NCBI RefSeq assembly: GCF_000226115.1
Contig: NC_016457.1
Coordinates: forward strand, 8,928,001-8,992,000
Direction of reading: 5' to 3'
DNA length: 64,000 nucleotides
Source: Thermothielavioides terrestris NRRL 8126
Taxonomy: Eukaryota; Ascomycota; Sordariomycetes; Sordariales; Chaetomiaceae
The stretch's first letter is position 1; every line of letters begins with the position of its first letter. Of this stretch, positions 26,809 through 38,216 are shown one piece after another. The notes under the pieces are model-generated. The model did no database searches. It saw only the letters and a list, made by a program, of their open reading frames with translations, and was not told where the DNA came from. The position numbers and the translations under genes were made by a program.

Positions 26809-29085
26809 ATGAGCGACCACAACGTGAATGGCGAAGTTGCTGCGCCGGACAATGCGGTAGGCGAGCACGATGATATTCGCCTGGCCCGGCTGCCGTCGCC
26901 TGAGCGCCTGCCGGGCAGGGCCTCGGAAAGCGCCTCCCCGCCCGAGCAAGGCCGGGATGACCTTCCCGGAGACGTGCCCGTGAGGTCTCCCGACAGTTCC
27001 TCGCAGACGACGCGGCCGGGGAACCCGGTCTCCTGGAAGGACCTCCCTCGCAAGGACCAACTCTGCGTCATCACCTTGTCAAGGCTGAGCGAGCCGCTCG
27101 TGCAGACCTCGATCCAGTCCTATATGTTCTACCAGCTCAAGTGGTTCGACCCAACCCTACCGGACTCGGTCATTTCGAGCCAGGCTGGCATCCTGCAGTA
27201 TGCGTTCCCCCCCCCCCCCCCCTTTCCGTGCCCGTGATCGTGCCCCACGCAGGAACTGAGTGGACTGATGCAACTCCTGTATGTAGTGCGAGCTTCACGG
27301 CCGCGCAGTTTATCACTGCCATGATGTGGGGCCGTATTGCTGACTCCAGCCGGTTCGGCCGCAAGACCGTCTTGATGATCGGTCTCGCCGGTACAAGTGA
27401 GTCCAGGGACTCATCACACCCCTCCTCAGCCCTGTGTTGACGCCCTGTTCAGTGCTGTCGTGTATTGGCTTCGCTTTCTCCACCTCGTTTGCTCAAGCTC
27501 TGTTCTTCAGGTCCATCGGCGGCATTACGAACGGTAATGTGGGCGTGCTAAGAACCATGTGAGGTTGATTCCTCGGCCAATTCCACTATTGTGGTCCCGC
27601 CACTAATTCGAAGCCCATAATAGGATCAGCGAGACAGTTAGGGAGAAGAAGTGAGTCTGTTCGCTTAAAACACCCCCCCCCCCCCCCTTTTTTTTTTCTT
27701 TTTTTTTTTCTTTTTTTTTTTTCCCAACCTCAACCCCGAGCCCCCGTGCCTCTGTTTCCCGCTTCCGACCTGTCCTGCAGCATACTCAAACACAATGTGA
27801 ACTCTAGGTACCAGTCCAGGGCGTTTCTGCTACTGCCCATGACCTTCAACATCGGTGTCATCATCGGGCCCATTCTCGGAGGCATCCTCTCGGACCCCGC
27901 CGGGAGTTATCCCAGCCTGTTTGGCCACATCGACTTTTTCAATCGCTTCCCATATGCCACCCCGAACCTTGTTTCCGCCTTCTTTCTCTTCTGCGCGATG
28001 CTTGGCGTGTGGCTGTTCCTGGAAGAGGTGAGTGTAGCCCTAAAACCATGCTTTGATACTTCTTGCCAGTGTTGCTGACCACCACCCAGACGCTCGACTC
28101 GCGGTTGGACAAGCGCGACAGGGGGTTGGAGCTAGGACGATGGTTGCGTGGGTTGCTTTCGGGTCACCGCTCCGGGGCTGCATACATGCCGCTGGCGAGC
28201 CAGGACACCAGTTCCGATTTTGATGTCCCGCACCTGGATGGGCTGAGATACTCAGGCCAGCCCTCGATTTCTGATGCCACGCCGACACCGAAACATCCCC
28301 GACGCCGGTATACCCAGAGGCTCGCCTTCCGCCGCATCTTCACCGCGAATGTCGTCTCTACACTTACCTCCAGCTTCCTCCTGGCTTTCCACCTCGGCAC
28401 CTTCAACTCTCTTTGGTTCGTCTTCCTCTCCACCCCCGTCTACGATCCGGCCCGCGGACCGGAGTCGCCCGAAGCCCTCGAGCGCCGATTGCCGTTCATC
28501 TTTACCGGAGGTCTTGGCCTCCGGCCGCCCCAGGTGGGCATGGCAATGGCCACCCTCGGCATGATCGGGATTGGGCTCCAGCTCGGCATTTACCCCCGGC
28601 TCTCGGCATGGCTCGGCACCGTCAAGAGCTGGCGTCTATTCCTCCTCGTCTTCCCTTTCACGTACTTCATGGTGCCATACTTGAGCCTGGTGCCTTCTGT
28701 CAGTCCCCCGCCGCACCCAAAAGATGGCTTTGCCGTCTGGGCGGCCATTGTGGGCTTGGTATCTTTCCAGGTCATTGGCCGCACCTTCGCGCTTCCGGCA
28801 CAGACTATCCTCGTCAATAACTGCTCGCCCCACCCCAGCGTCCTCGGCACAATCCATGGGATCGGGCAGAGCGTGAGTAGTTTTGCAAGAACCATGGGGC
28901 CTATGCTCTGCAGCTACTGGTATGGTGTAGGCTTGGCCAAGGGGGTCGTGGGTGCCGTCTTTTGGGGGCTTAGTGGAGTTGCAGCTTTGAACGTTTTAGC
29001 GAGCCTCCGTGTTCGCGAGGGTGATGGGCACGAGATATGGCTCGAGGGCGACGAGGATGACGAAGCGGGATCCGGACGCCATTGA
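26809..29085 (+). CDS. Major facilitator superfamily transporter (DHA1-like)
   Basis: Six exons (26809-27197, 27287-27396, 27453-27558, 27624-27650, 27808-28027, 28090-29085) give 615 residues with all phases consistent. A hydrophilic N-terminus of about 90 residues precedes the first membrane segment. The loop after the second segment carries the MFS motif A, GRIADSSRFGRKTVLMIG. Further helices include PMTFNIGVIIGPILGG. A long loop joins the two halves and the protein ends in an acidic tail. It belongs to fungal multidrug/TetA-like exporters of the drug:H+ antiporter group; the cargo is unknown. Exon 4 is only 27 bases. The next intron carries a long C then T run (27,672-27,722). The frame is open a little upstream from TTG, but the first ATG is 26809. 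Confidence 0.85.
27672..27722. repeat. C-run/T-run polypyrimidine tract inside an intron
   Basis: About 15 C are followed by roughly 35 T broken by single C. It lies in intron 5 of the MFS gene on the coding strand, upstream of the CTCTAG acceptor. Length may be unreliable in sequencing. Confidence 0.85.
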
Positions 29086-29481
29086 GGCGGGTAGGCTGCA
29101 GTGCGGGAAGAAGAACCGGGAGGAGCCGAAAATGAAGAAGTCATCACCTTGGCAGGTATTCGTGCAGCCAAACAGCATAGACCGGCCAAACTGTCAATTT
29201 TACCGCCATTGGCCAGCCACGAGGGAGGCTAACTGCCCGAGGGAACCAAGACCATCCCTACATTCACTTTGAGCAGTCCAGCGTCCTGTTGTAAAATCCA
29301 TGTCTTCCTCGTCGTAGGCAACCATGTCTCTCAACCAGGCATTCCCGATAAGAAGCAAGGCACGGCTCCACAGGGTAACCCCTCTTCTTCGCCCAGCCTC
29401 CGTCCTTTGTCCAGCCACAGCAGCGAATTACCAAGTAGAGCACCACAGCGCCAAGAGAAAAGCAAAAAATAAAGAGGGAAA
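29086..29481. other. Intergenic region between MFS and ureidoglycolate lyase genes
   Basis: About 395 bases with no frame of interest. Holds the 3' UTR of the transporter and the promoter of the next gene, whose start is preceded by an A-rich stretch (AAAAGCAAAAAATAAAGA). Confidence 0.5.
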
Positions 29482-30336
29482 ATGCAGTCACGCCGAGTGC
29501 TGAGACTCGGAGGACAGAGAATTGTCATTGACACAGTACCACTCACGCCCGAGGCCTTCGCGCCGTTCGGCGACGTGGTCCAAAACCCGCGGCCGGACGT
29601 CCACCCAGCTTCGGCCGTAGCGGCACCGTCACTGCTAACGCCCATCGACGCCGTAATCGCCAACCAAGGCTCGGCCATCAAATACCAGCATGTCTCGCGT
29701 CAGGTAAACCTCTACGACCAGGCGCCGAGCGGCCGTCCGGGGTCGGCAATCATGAGCATCTTTGCCTGCGCAGCTCGCGCCCGCATCCCGGACTCGCACC
29801 CCCCGGTCTCGGCTCCGGCTCCGGGTCCGGGCCAGGAGAACCCGGAACCCACTTTTGCGGTTTCGGTCTTGGAACGCCACCCCTTCACCACACAGACCTT
29901 CGTGCCGCTCACCGCCAATCCCGCCGCGCGCTATCTGGTCGTTGTCGCCCCGACCCTCCCGCCCAAGGACAGCGACGCGTCGCTCCCCGTCCCGGACCAC
30001 CTCCCACCCTCCGCAGACTACCGGCGCCCTCTCCCCGGCGGCGGCATGCCCGACCTCCGCCGTCTCCGCGCGTTTGTGGCGACAGCTGCCCAGGCCGTGA
30101 CCTACGGCGCGGGGACCTGGCACGCGCCGATGGTGGCCCTGGGGGAGGAGGGGACGGCGGTGGACTTCGTCGTGCTGCAGTTTGCCAACGGAGTCGGGGT
30201 GGAGGATTGTCAGGAGGTTTTTCTGGAGGCAGAATCGTCGCGGCCGGGGACTGGTCCTGAAGAAGGGGTTTTGGTCAAGCTTGGATCGTTGGTGGAGCAG
30301 CAGGGGAGACAGTCGGGGAATCTGCCAAGGCTGTGA
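29482..30336 (+). CDS. DAL3: Ureidoglycolate lyase (AllA/Dal3 family)
   Basis: Single-exon frame of 284 residues starting at the first ATG. The family splits ureidoglycolate into glyoxylate and urea, the last step of allantoin (purine) breakdown. Family features are the N-terminal PLTPEAFAPFGDVV block, the NQGSAIKYQHV segment, a central VLERHPFTTQTFVPL block, and the C-terminal GAGTWHAPMVAL followed by VDFVVLQFANG. These form the cupin-like metal site of this family. Fungal members carry a Pro-rich insertion, as seen here around residues 105-125. No other allantoin gene lies nearby, so it is not clustered here. Cytosolic; no signal peptide. Confidence 0.9.
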   Translation: MQSRRVLRLGGQRIVIDTVPLTPEAFAPFGDVVQNPRPDVHPASAVAAPSLLTPIDAVIANQGSAIKYQHVSRQVNLYDQAPSGRPGSAIMSIFACAARARIPDSHPPVSAPAPGPGQENPEPTFAVSVLERHPFTTQTFVPLTANPAARYLVVVAPTLPPKDSDASLPVPDHLPPSADYRRPLPGGGMPDLRRLRAFVATAAQAVTYGAGTWHAPMVALGEEGTAVDFVVLQFANGVGVEDCQEVFLEAESSRPGTGPEEGVLVKLGSLVEQQGRQSGNLPRL

Positions 30337-30808
30337 CCTTGGCCTCTGCCCGTTTAGCATAACAGCTGCTGAGACCCTGTGCGCCATGGGCGTCCGAACG
30401 TAGGTCCGAAGCAGGGCGGTCTTGGAATGATTAGCAGCTAAATGCCATCGTGCCATGGAGGGTCACAGACCAATGAGCCACCTGATGCGGCCAGCCAAGC
30501 ATCTTACCTAGTGCTCTACACAGTAGGTTGCACCAGATGCATCTCGACGCATCGAATCGGCCTGCCTGTGATCAACGCGATGGCTGGGTTGAGGAGGTTG
30601 CCCCCGAGGGAGTTCACCCCGGGCACGGGGGCGCAGATATCGATTCAGCACTGATATTGTGGGCTCAGGATTGCTTATACAGTGTATTGTCCTACAGCCG
30701 CGGCTACCCACAAGTGACTCCTGCTGTCCATCATAAAACTACAACAGAAGTCCCTCAATATACCGTACATATGACAGATTCCAACAATCTGTAGCATCCC
30801 TACTACCC
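30337..30808. other. Convergent 3' region
   Basis: 472 bases between the stops of the plus-strand ureidoglycolate lyase and the minus-strand DNMT5-like gene. It should hold both 3' UTRs and terminators. No gene seen. Confidence 0.5.
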
Positions 30809-33800
30809 CTACGCCTCCTCGCTGGGCTGGGCATCGCTGCGCCCGGCCTTGTTCTCAACCATCTCGTCATCCAACCACCAGGGGATGCTGCCACAATTCT
30901 GGAAGAAGTCCCTCACAGCCGGGCTATCCCGGCAGGACTTGCGCAGCGTCTCCTCCTCAATCGTCCCCGGAACAATGAAGTGGTAAACATGCACCAACTT
31001 AGTCTGCCCAGTGCGGATGCACCGGCCCCTGGCTTGCCGAATAGTCCTGGCTTGGTGCTCCTCGTCGTTATGCACATACGGGTTGGCGAAGATGACGTGC
31101 GTGGCGATCGTGAGGTTGCTCCCGGCGCTGGTCTCGCTGTCCATGTCGAGCAATAGGATCTGCCCAGCCTTCCCGCTCTTGAAGTTCTCCAGGTTGGAGG
31201 ATATCTTGTCGTCGCTCAGTGTGGCGAGGTTGAGGCAGGAGAGCCCGGCTTCTTTGAACGCCTTGGCCAGCGCATCGATCAGTGGACCGTACTGAGCAAA
31301 GACGACGACAAACTCGTCGCGCGGGATCTCATTCTTGATCATTTCGGCGACGCAGCCGGCCTTTCCGCGCGGCCCGTCGTCGGAAGGCCGCGGCACCTCG
31401 GAGCAGCGAAGGACCGGCCGTTGGCGGATGAAGGCCTGGCAATCCTTGGCTGGACAGTAGAAGCGGGATGCGGACTTGCACGTGGCGCACAGGAAATGTC
31501 CGCAGGCAACGACCAGGAACGACGAGGACGCCGAGCTGAGCGGCTGTCGGCAGCAGTCGCACGACTTCTCCTTGACGACGCAATCTCTGTCGTCGGCATC
31601 GGCCACCGAGGAGAACTCGGGAACGAACTTGGCCTCCAGTCGGGTCGTCCGCAGGTCTTCGAGCGTCTTGGTTAGGTGCACCATGGTGCGCTTCAGTTCC
31701 TCGTTGGTGGCATTCACTTGCGGGCCCGGCTTTGCGCTGCATGCCGCCGTCGCCGACTCCATATCCCGGTACCTGTCGGGCGGGGCACGGCCATCGCGGT
31801 AGTGCTCACATGCAGCGAGACCTTGCTCGTGCCGCCACAACGCCTCTTTGAGCTGATCGGCGGTTTGAGTCGCGTTGAGCTTCAAGTTTCGCTCCAGGGC
31901 TCGCTCCTGGAGCCATTCCTTCACCCGCTTGCCGCGGGGTATGCCGACTTCAAATGAGCCTTTGGCCTGTTGCCACGTCGGGGGGGCCGGTTTCATCTCG
32001 ACGCAAGCACGTAAGAACTGCCGGAGCTGATCGTCGGTGAGATCATTTAGTACGAGAGCGTCATTCGCAGCCAGCGCATCGATGTTGGGAGGAATGCTGC
32101 GGGCCACAGCGTTGGCACCAACGGCCAGGGCATCCCGCAGAAAGTCCACCTCCGGAAGGCGGTCGTTGAGAGGAGTCGCACGGCGGTCGACCTTGTACCT
32201 GAGCCAGCAAATGTCTTCCACGAGCAGGAGGAGTTGGTAGCGTTTCAGGCGGTAGAAGGTCGGTTTGTCGATCTGAAAGAAGTCCAGCCAGGTGTACAGC
32301 GCTTTGTCTTTGCGGTAGCGGTCCTGCCAGTTTTGTGAAAAGTGCGTCTGCCACTCTAAGCGCAGTAAATCCATGCCGAGATCCGCGTCAAATGGCGCGG
32401 CCAGATCGGCCTCCTGCAGAGCAGCCACAACAGCTGCCTCGCGGCGGAACATCTCTTTACCGCCAAATTCCTCAAAATCGCCGTCACCCTTCAGGGCCCC
32501 GCTCAGGCCGGCGCACAAGGCGTCAACCCGCGCCAGGCTTTCCCGAGCCTGGTCGGGAAGTTTCGAATCCCCGAATTCACGGCGCCGAAGTTCTGTGATC
32601 CAAAGGCGGAGCCACATCATCTTATCCCAGAGCATCTTCATCTGGTCGCTGAGCACATCATAACGCCTCAGAAGGTCGCACTTCAGAACATCGGCGGAGC
32701 CGCCATCTCCGCCAAGACCGCAGGCGAGCAAACCCATGAGCATCTTGGCCGCGGCCCGTCCGTCTCTGCAGGCCAGGTCGCTGCCCCGCATGACCACCTC
32801 ACCTCGGGCGTGGGCCGGGAGCGCCGCATAGTCGAAGTCGGCGTCGAGGACCTCCTGATTGAGCAAATAGTACCGCGCCGAGTTGAATGTCGACATCGTC
32901 ACGGGCCGGACGTGCTCTTCAAACGGTATCTCCAGTTCCTCCTCGAGGGCGTTGGCGCGGAAGTACGACGCCACGAACGCTTGGGCGCAGCTGTGCCTCT
33001 CGCAGGCCAGCGCGGCCGACCTCACCCGCGAGGAGTAGACGTGAAACTCTTCGCTCTTGGACATGGGGTCCAGCTCGGGCCCCTTCGTCACCGCCGGCAG
33101 GCCGGGAAGCATCCGTGGCTCCGGCCGCGCGACGTGTATGCCGAACACGCTGGCAATCTTGCAGACCTGCTCGAGCGCAAACAGCTTGGGCGTGCCCGAG
33201 AGCAGCCACTTGGCGTTTGCAACAACATTGGCAACAAACAGCGGAACGAGGCCGCCTTCGTCATACGAGCATTCATCCCACACAACGCGGGCGAAGCTGC
33301 AGTTGTGCAACGAGGTGATGTTCCAGTCGGCGGCACCCAGACTCGGCTTGGTCTCTTCTTCATCGTCCTTCACTCCGGCCCGCTGCCGGCCGCCGCCCTG
33401 CTTGCTTGAAGTGCCGGAACCCTTTGCGGCCTTCTTGTACAGCTGGCGGTCGATCTCTTGGACCTGTTTCTCCACGAGCTCGTCGATTTCGGCTTGCTGC
33501 TTTTCGATCAGGCCGGGCAGAAGGACACCCCATATCGTGGACATGAGCTGCGCGTGGGGAATACCGGCGGCACGGCCGGCGAGGTAGCAGGCGGTGAGAA
33601 TCCTGTGGTTGCGCAATGCCTGGCGATACCAGGCCTCGAGGGTCCTCCCGGAGAGGCCTTTCGGATAGTCGGGACCCCTCCCCGCGACAGTCTGCAGCCG
33701 TTCGAAGAATGCATTGCCGATGACCCCACTGCTTACGATGATTATTTCGGCTTTCTGGAGCTCTTCCAACCGGTATTTGTCGTACCACGCCGCGACAGAC

Positions 33801-36800
33801 TTGATCAGGAGCACCTGCGGTTTCTTCAGGCCAAGGAACTTGACAATCTCAGCAGCCCATTGGTCGGTGATGTGCTTCGGAACGATCACGAGAGTGGCGG
33901 ACAAGTGGAAGAAGAAGGTGTCTGCTTTCAGGTTCGAGTACGCCGCACCGGCACTCCCGCAAAGCTGGAAAGGCGAGGGCAGCTCTTCCGCCCAGGCGCT
34001 GTCGACTTTCTCCTTGCGCTCATCGACGGATTCCGCCGCATCGAATTTCCGCATGTAGTCGAGAAGAGCGAGCGTCACCACGGTCTTGCCGTAGCCAATT
34101 TCATGAGCGACAACGCCGCCGCGGGAGCTGTACGGGAAGCGGTTGGCCCACTCGGCCTTGCCGACGATGCGCACGTTGAGCGGCGCGACCACTTCCTCCT
34201 CGATCTCGGACTTAACGAAATCAAGGGGCACCTGCTCGCGCTGCAGCATCCAGTTCACTGCGTCCTTCTGGCTGGCCCTGAGTTCGTGCCGGATTTCGAT
34301 GCCCTTGTTGTCTGTTCGGCAGAAACGAGGAGGACCCTCCTCGGGCGGATGGAACTTGCCGGCGAGATCGATGCCCGCGCTGTATTTCGCGCCGCAGGGC
34401 CGGACGGACTCGGAGAAAGGGGCAAAGCCAGCAGTTGGACGCGATGCAGAATAATCCAGTATGACCCTGAACGAGGTCTCTGCCGCCTTGCGGAGGGCAA
34501 GAAGGCCGCGACTCGGCGTGCCGTGCGCCTGCAGCAAATACCCAAGAGCTCTCGACGACAAGGTCTTGGGCTGCAGCATGATCCTCATATCCATGGTCAC
34601 GAATCCGCCGTCGAGACGTCGAAGCCGTGCTGCAACCGCCATTGCCCTGGGGAGGTCCTGGAAATGCCTCTCAAACCGCGCCGCCTCGTCGGGGTCCTCG
34701 ATAATGGCCTTGGTGGGCTTCTTTTCCACATTGGCCTTCGTCTTCCGATTCGCCTTGGTGTAAACCGTGATCTTCGGCGGAGTCACGGAGCATTCTCTAC
34801 AGTGGTCGACCAAAACCCAGTCGCCGTGGAGGTGCGGGTATGCATGAACATCTTCCGGCGCTCGCGACAAGCGGACCTCGGTAGAAAGAAAAGCAAATGC
34901 CTTCAGAAACGCATCAGACCGGCTCGCGGGAATGACATGAAAACCGTCGTTTGTCTCGCTGGTCTCGCAGAACTTGATGTTGGGCAGTCGGTACGCCGAG
35001 AGTGGGAAGTCGCGGAACGTGGCGTCGACCGTGGCGAGAACGGGCATGCGAGCGACGAGAGCTCCTTGCTGTGCATGGCAAGCGGCCTGGCGGATAGTCT
35101 CCGAAGAGCCCCAGTGGACCTGGACCAGATCTCCAACGGGCGGCATCGGCCTAGCCGGCTCCGGAGCATCGTCAGCCGTCGGAGCGGTTGACCAGTACCC
35201 GGGCCAGAAGACGTCCACCAGTCCGGGGTCGGACTTGAGGTTCCAGGCGAGCGCCGGTCTGGCGTGGAGAAGAGTCTCGCGATACTCATGAGGCTCCATT
35301 CTCCTCACCGTTTCCGTCCACACAAAATGGTCAAGCGCCGGATTGCGAAGTCCCGCGGACTCCCACATCATAAAGACCCTGGTGGCAGGTGCCGAGCCTT
35401 GTTTGATACGCAGGGCGCACCCCGCAGTGCCGCAGTCGGGGTGGTGTAGGTACGCACCGCACACTTTCGACTCGACGACCTTCTTCCACGCCAGCAGCGA
35501 CGCGCATGGTGGCGAGCCATCGCTGTGGTCCCCTGCCAGGGACAGATCGCTGGCGACCAACGCGCCGGCTGCATTCGAGGCCAGGCGAAGTTTAAGTTTG
35601 ACCTCACCAAGAGTCCAGATGGACCACTGAGGGACGCTATCGCCGCTGGAGAGTCGCCCCCGCGCGACGGGCTGGTCGAAATCGAACGCGCCCGAGAGTT
35701 GTGCCCGCTCGGGGTGCCAGGGCGCGATGTAGATGTACCAGTGGCAGCCAGAGTCTGGAGACAAGACAAGACGGGCAATGCTGCAGGAGCTCTTGTAGCA
35801 CACCGTCACAACCTCGGTGATCTTGATATCCTCGAAATAGTACATCGCGTCCTTTGCCAAAGCATCCGAGACGACTTTGCGGTACAGCTCCTCCTTGACT
35901 GACGTCAGGCCGTACTGGATAGTCGAGGGCGGGATGGGGAGCGCGAGAGCATGGGGCAAGTAGTCCCTGAGCTCGGTTTTGCCCGGGCCAGCGGACAGTT
36001 CTGGGCCCGTGGCATGGCGTGCGACGAAATCGTGTTCCGGGTTCCCGCGACAGGCCGAGCAGGCCGTTACACCGCAGGCGGTGCACTCAAGGACCTTGCC
36101 TGCCGGCGCAAAGCAGTAGCACACCCGGACCATCTTGGTTGCGAAGGCAAGGAGCTTCCCAGCGTCCAAGGTGATGCCGCTAGGTCGGCCCAAACCCAGC
36201 GACTCGCCTCGGGGGGGGACGAGATAAAGGCCAGGGCTGAGTTGTACCGATGAGATTTGATTAAGCTGCGACGGTGCAGCCTGAGCGACAGCATGAAGGA
36301 GGGCCAAGGTGACGGCACCGACAACGGTGACGGACATGGCGTTACCCGCCAAGTCCCGGAGCTGAGCTTGAGTCTCGGTCGAGATGACCAGTTCGTCAAT
36401 CGGGAGGCCTTGGAGCGCCAGGGTCTCCGTCCCCGTGATTGGGCGCATCAGGTCGGTGACGATGGGCAAGCCGTTGGGCGTGATGCACCCGACAATGCCG
36501 AGAGTCTTCAACCCACGCCTGCCGCTGCCGACGACATACGGGAGGCGGTCGACGTTTTGGCTTGCATCGACCATGCCCGTCTTGAAGGCCAAGTCAGCGC
36601 CTCTGGCAAGGAGGATGGCGACCACAATGTCCATCAGATCGACGATCCTTGGCACTTGGGCCTGCCAGAACGGCCGCCAAGAGTGCGAGGGGAAAGATGC
36701 GAATATCACGCGGCCGTTGCGCATGGCCTTCTTGCTGAACGGATTGTCATCGCGACGCAGGTCCTTGTTCCGGCGCGTGTCGGCGTGCCGGAGCTGGCAG

Positions 36801-38216
36801 AGGGACCAATCCGCGTTGCAAGGAGGTCTGGATTCCATTTCGGCCTTGGCTTGGATCGTGGCCGGCGCGTCGGGCGGTTGAAGAAAGGCCGAGACCGGGG
36901 CTGAAGGGCGGCGCTTGCACTTGTACAGCTGACCTGGCCAAGCACTGGTAATCTCGTGGGCCAAGTCCTCGCCAAAATGGGTGGCGTCGATGGCCACTAG
37001 GTATCCTCGCTGACGGGTCTGGGGCAGGTAGAAGTACTTGCTATCCAGCTTTTCGTGGTGGGCCAGGTAGCCTATCTTGGGGAATATCTTGTGGGTGTAC
37101 ATGCTCCAGGGCGCGCCAGCGACGTTCTCCAGGATGATGAGCTTCGGTCGCAGGGCGGTGATGAGCTTGATGGCCGCAAAGAACGTTCTTGCCGACTCTC
37201 CGGCAGATACTCGAAGGAGCTCATCGAGACCTTGGTCCAGGTCCTTGACAAAATCGTCATCGATCTCCACAGGCACCCGCACGTCTTCTCCTCCCTGCTC
37301 CTCGGGAGCCTTCCGTGTGCTGCCTTTGTTGCCATCTTTTTTCAGGTGGCGGTCGAGTGTCGGCGCACTCTCGCTCGGCTTGTTCTGGTTCATGTTGGAG
37401 TAGTCGACACAAGAGCAGCCGGCAAAAAGTATGTCGAGCGGCTTCGCCGGGATCGCGGCCTTGGCGCCGCCTGCCGTCGTGCTGAGATACGTTAGCCGCA
37501 CATCCTGTTGTTCTACTGTTCGGTGACAACACTTACGCCTGGCCCTTCGCGCTCGCGAGTTCGACAACGTCTCGGAATATGAGCGTGCCATGAGGAAGGT
37601 TGCGGCGGATGAAACCCTGCTTGAAGGGCTCGATTTCGCAGCTGAAGAGATGCTCAAACTCAAAACCGGCGCCGAAGCTCAGCGCTTGCATGGCGTCTTG
37701 GATGAGATTCAGGGCGAAGATGGGCGCGTCCGTGCCGGAGCAGAGGGTCGCCACGTTCAACTTGACGGGCTTGGATTGCAGGGCGCCCGGGCCGAGCCGC
37801 GACACCATGTCCCCGAACATCTCGCGGACGTCGGACATGGGTGGCAGGCTGGTGTCGATTGGGCCCCTGGGGCGCTCGTTGGCAGACTCACCGCAAGCAT
37901 CGCTCGCCGCGTCGTCGACGTCCGAGTCCTCCTGGGGACTGAAGTAGCCAGAGTCCGCGCCAGGCGTTGAGGATTCCCTGTTGAGAGGAGATGAGGACGA
38001 AGCCGTGACTTCATCGGCGAATGCGACCTTCTGTTTCTTGGTCGATGGACGGAGCCCCTCTCCGTTGACCTCATCCGGGTTCTCATCGTCGGTAAGATCA
38101 TCCGCAGAGCGCTTCAGTCCCTGAGGACCGGGGAGGTTGCCTTGCGGCTCCTCGGATGGAGACGAGCCATCGGACTTGCCGCCGGCGCTAGGCAGCTTGG
38201 CCTTCTTTGGCGCCAT
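30809..38216 (-). CDS. DNMT5: DNMT5-type cytosine-5 DNA methyltransferase with RING and SNF2 ATPase
   Basis: Two exons, 38216-37537 and 37481-30809, with a 55-base intron (donor GTAAGT, branch GCTAAC, acceptor CTCAG), give 2,450 residues. The methyltransferase domain shows motif I (ATLCSGTDAP, about 156-164), motif IV GCSCVDYSN with catalytic Cys at about 251, ENV (345-347), QTRQR (381-385) and a C-terminal GNAMSV block. A Cys-rich cluster (CTACGVTACSAC) is near residue 690. The SNF2 part has ASQKDAVNWML, Walker A EIGYGKT near 1355, WDECSYD near 1628 and SGTP. A RING finger (CDCCRQPL, CGHFLCATC) is near 2200-2240, then helicase motif VI RQARGRCIRTGQT near 2370. This is the DNMT5 order; other members do ATP-driven maintenance methylation. 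The N-terminal 150 residues are low-complexity with no chromodomain visible. All key residues are present, so activity is expected. Confidence 0.93.
37482..37536 (-). other. Single intron of the DNMT5-like gene
   Basis: 55 bases between phase-2 exon ends. The donor GTAAGT and the GCTAAC branch site close to the CTCAG acceptor are textbook for filamentous fungi. Without it the first exon runs into TAA, and the 2,284-codon frame downstream would lack methyltransferase motif I. Confidence 0.85.

Noticed and set aside
33458..35191. 577-codon open frame on the plus strand opposite the DNMT5-like gene
   Set aside because: It is antisense to the conserved SNF2 region, has no domain, and is explained by the GC-rich codon bias of the minus-strand gene.
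30809..37663. DNMT5-like protein as a plain Rad5/Rad16-type helicase
   Set aside because: The RING-split SNF2 part alone would fit, but the N-terminal domain carries methyltransferase motifs I, IV, VI and VIII with the catalytic Cys.
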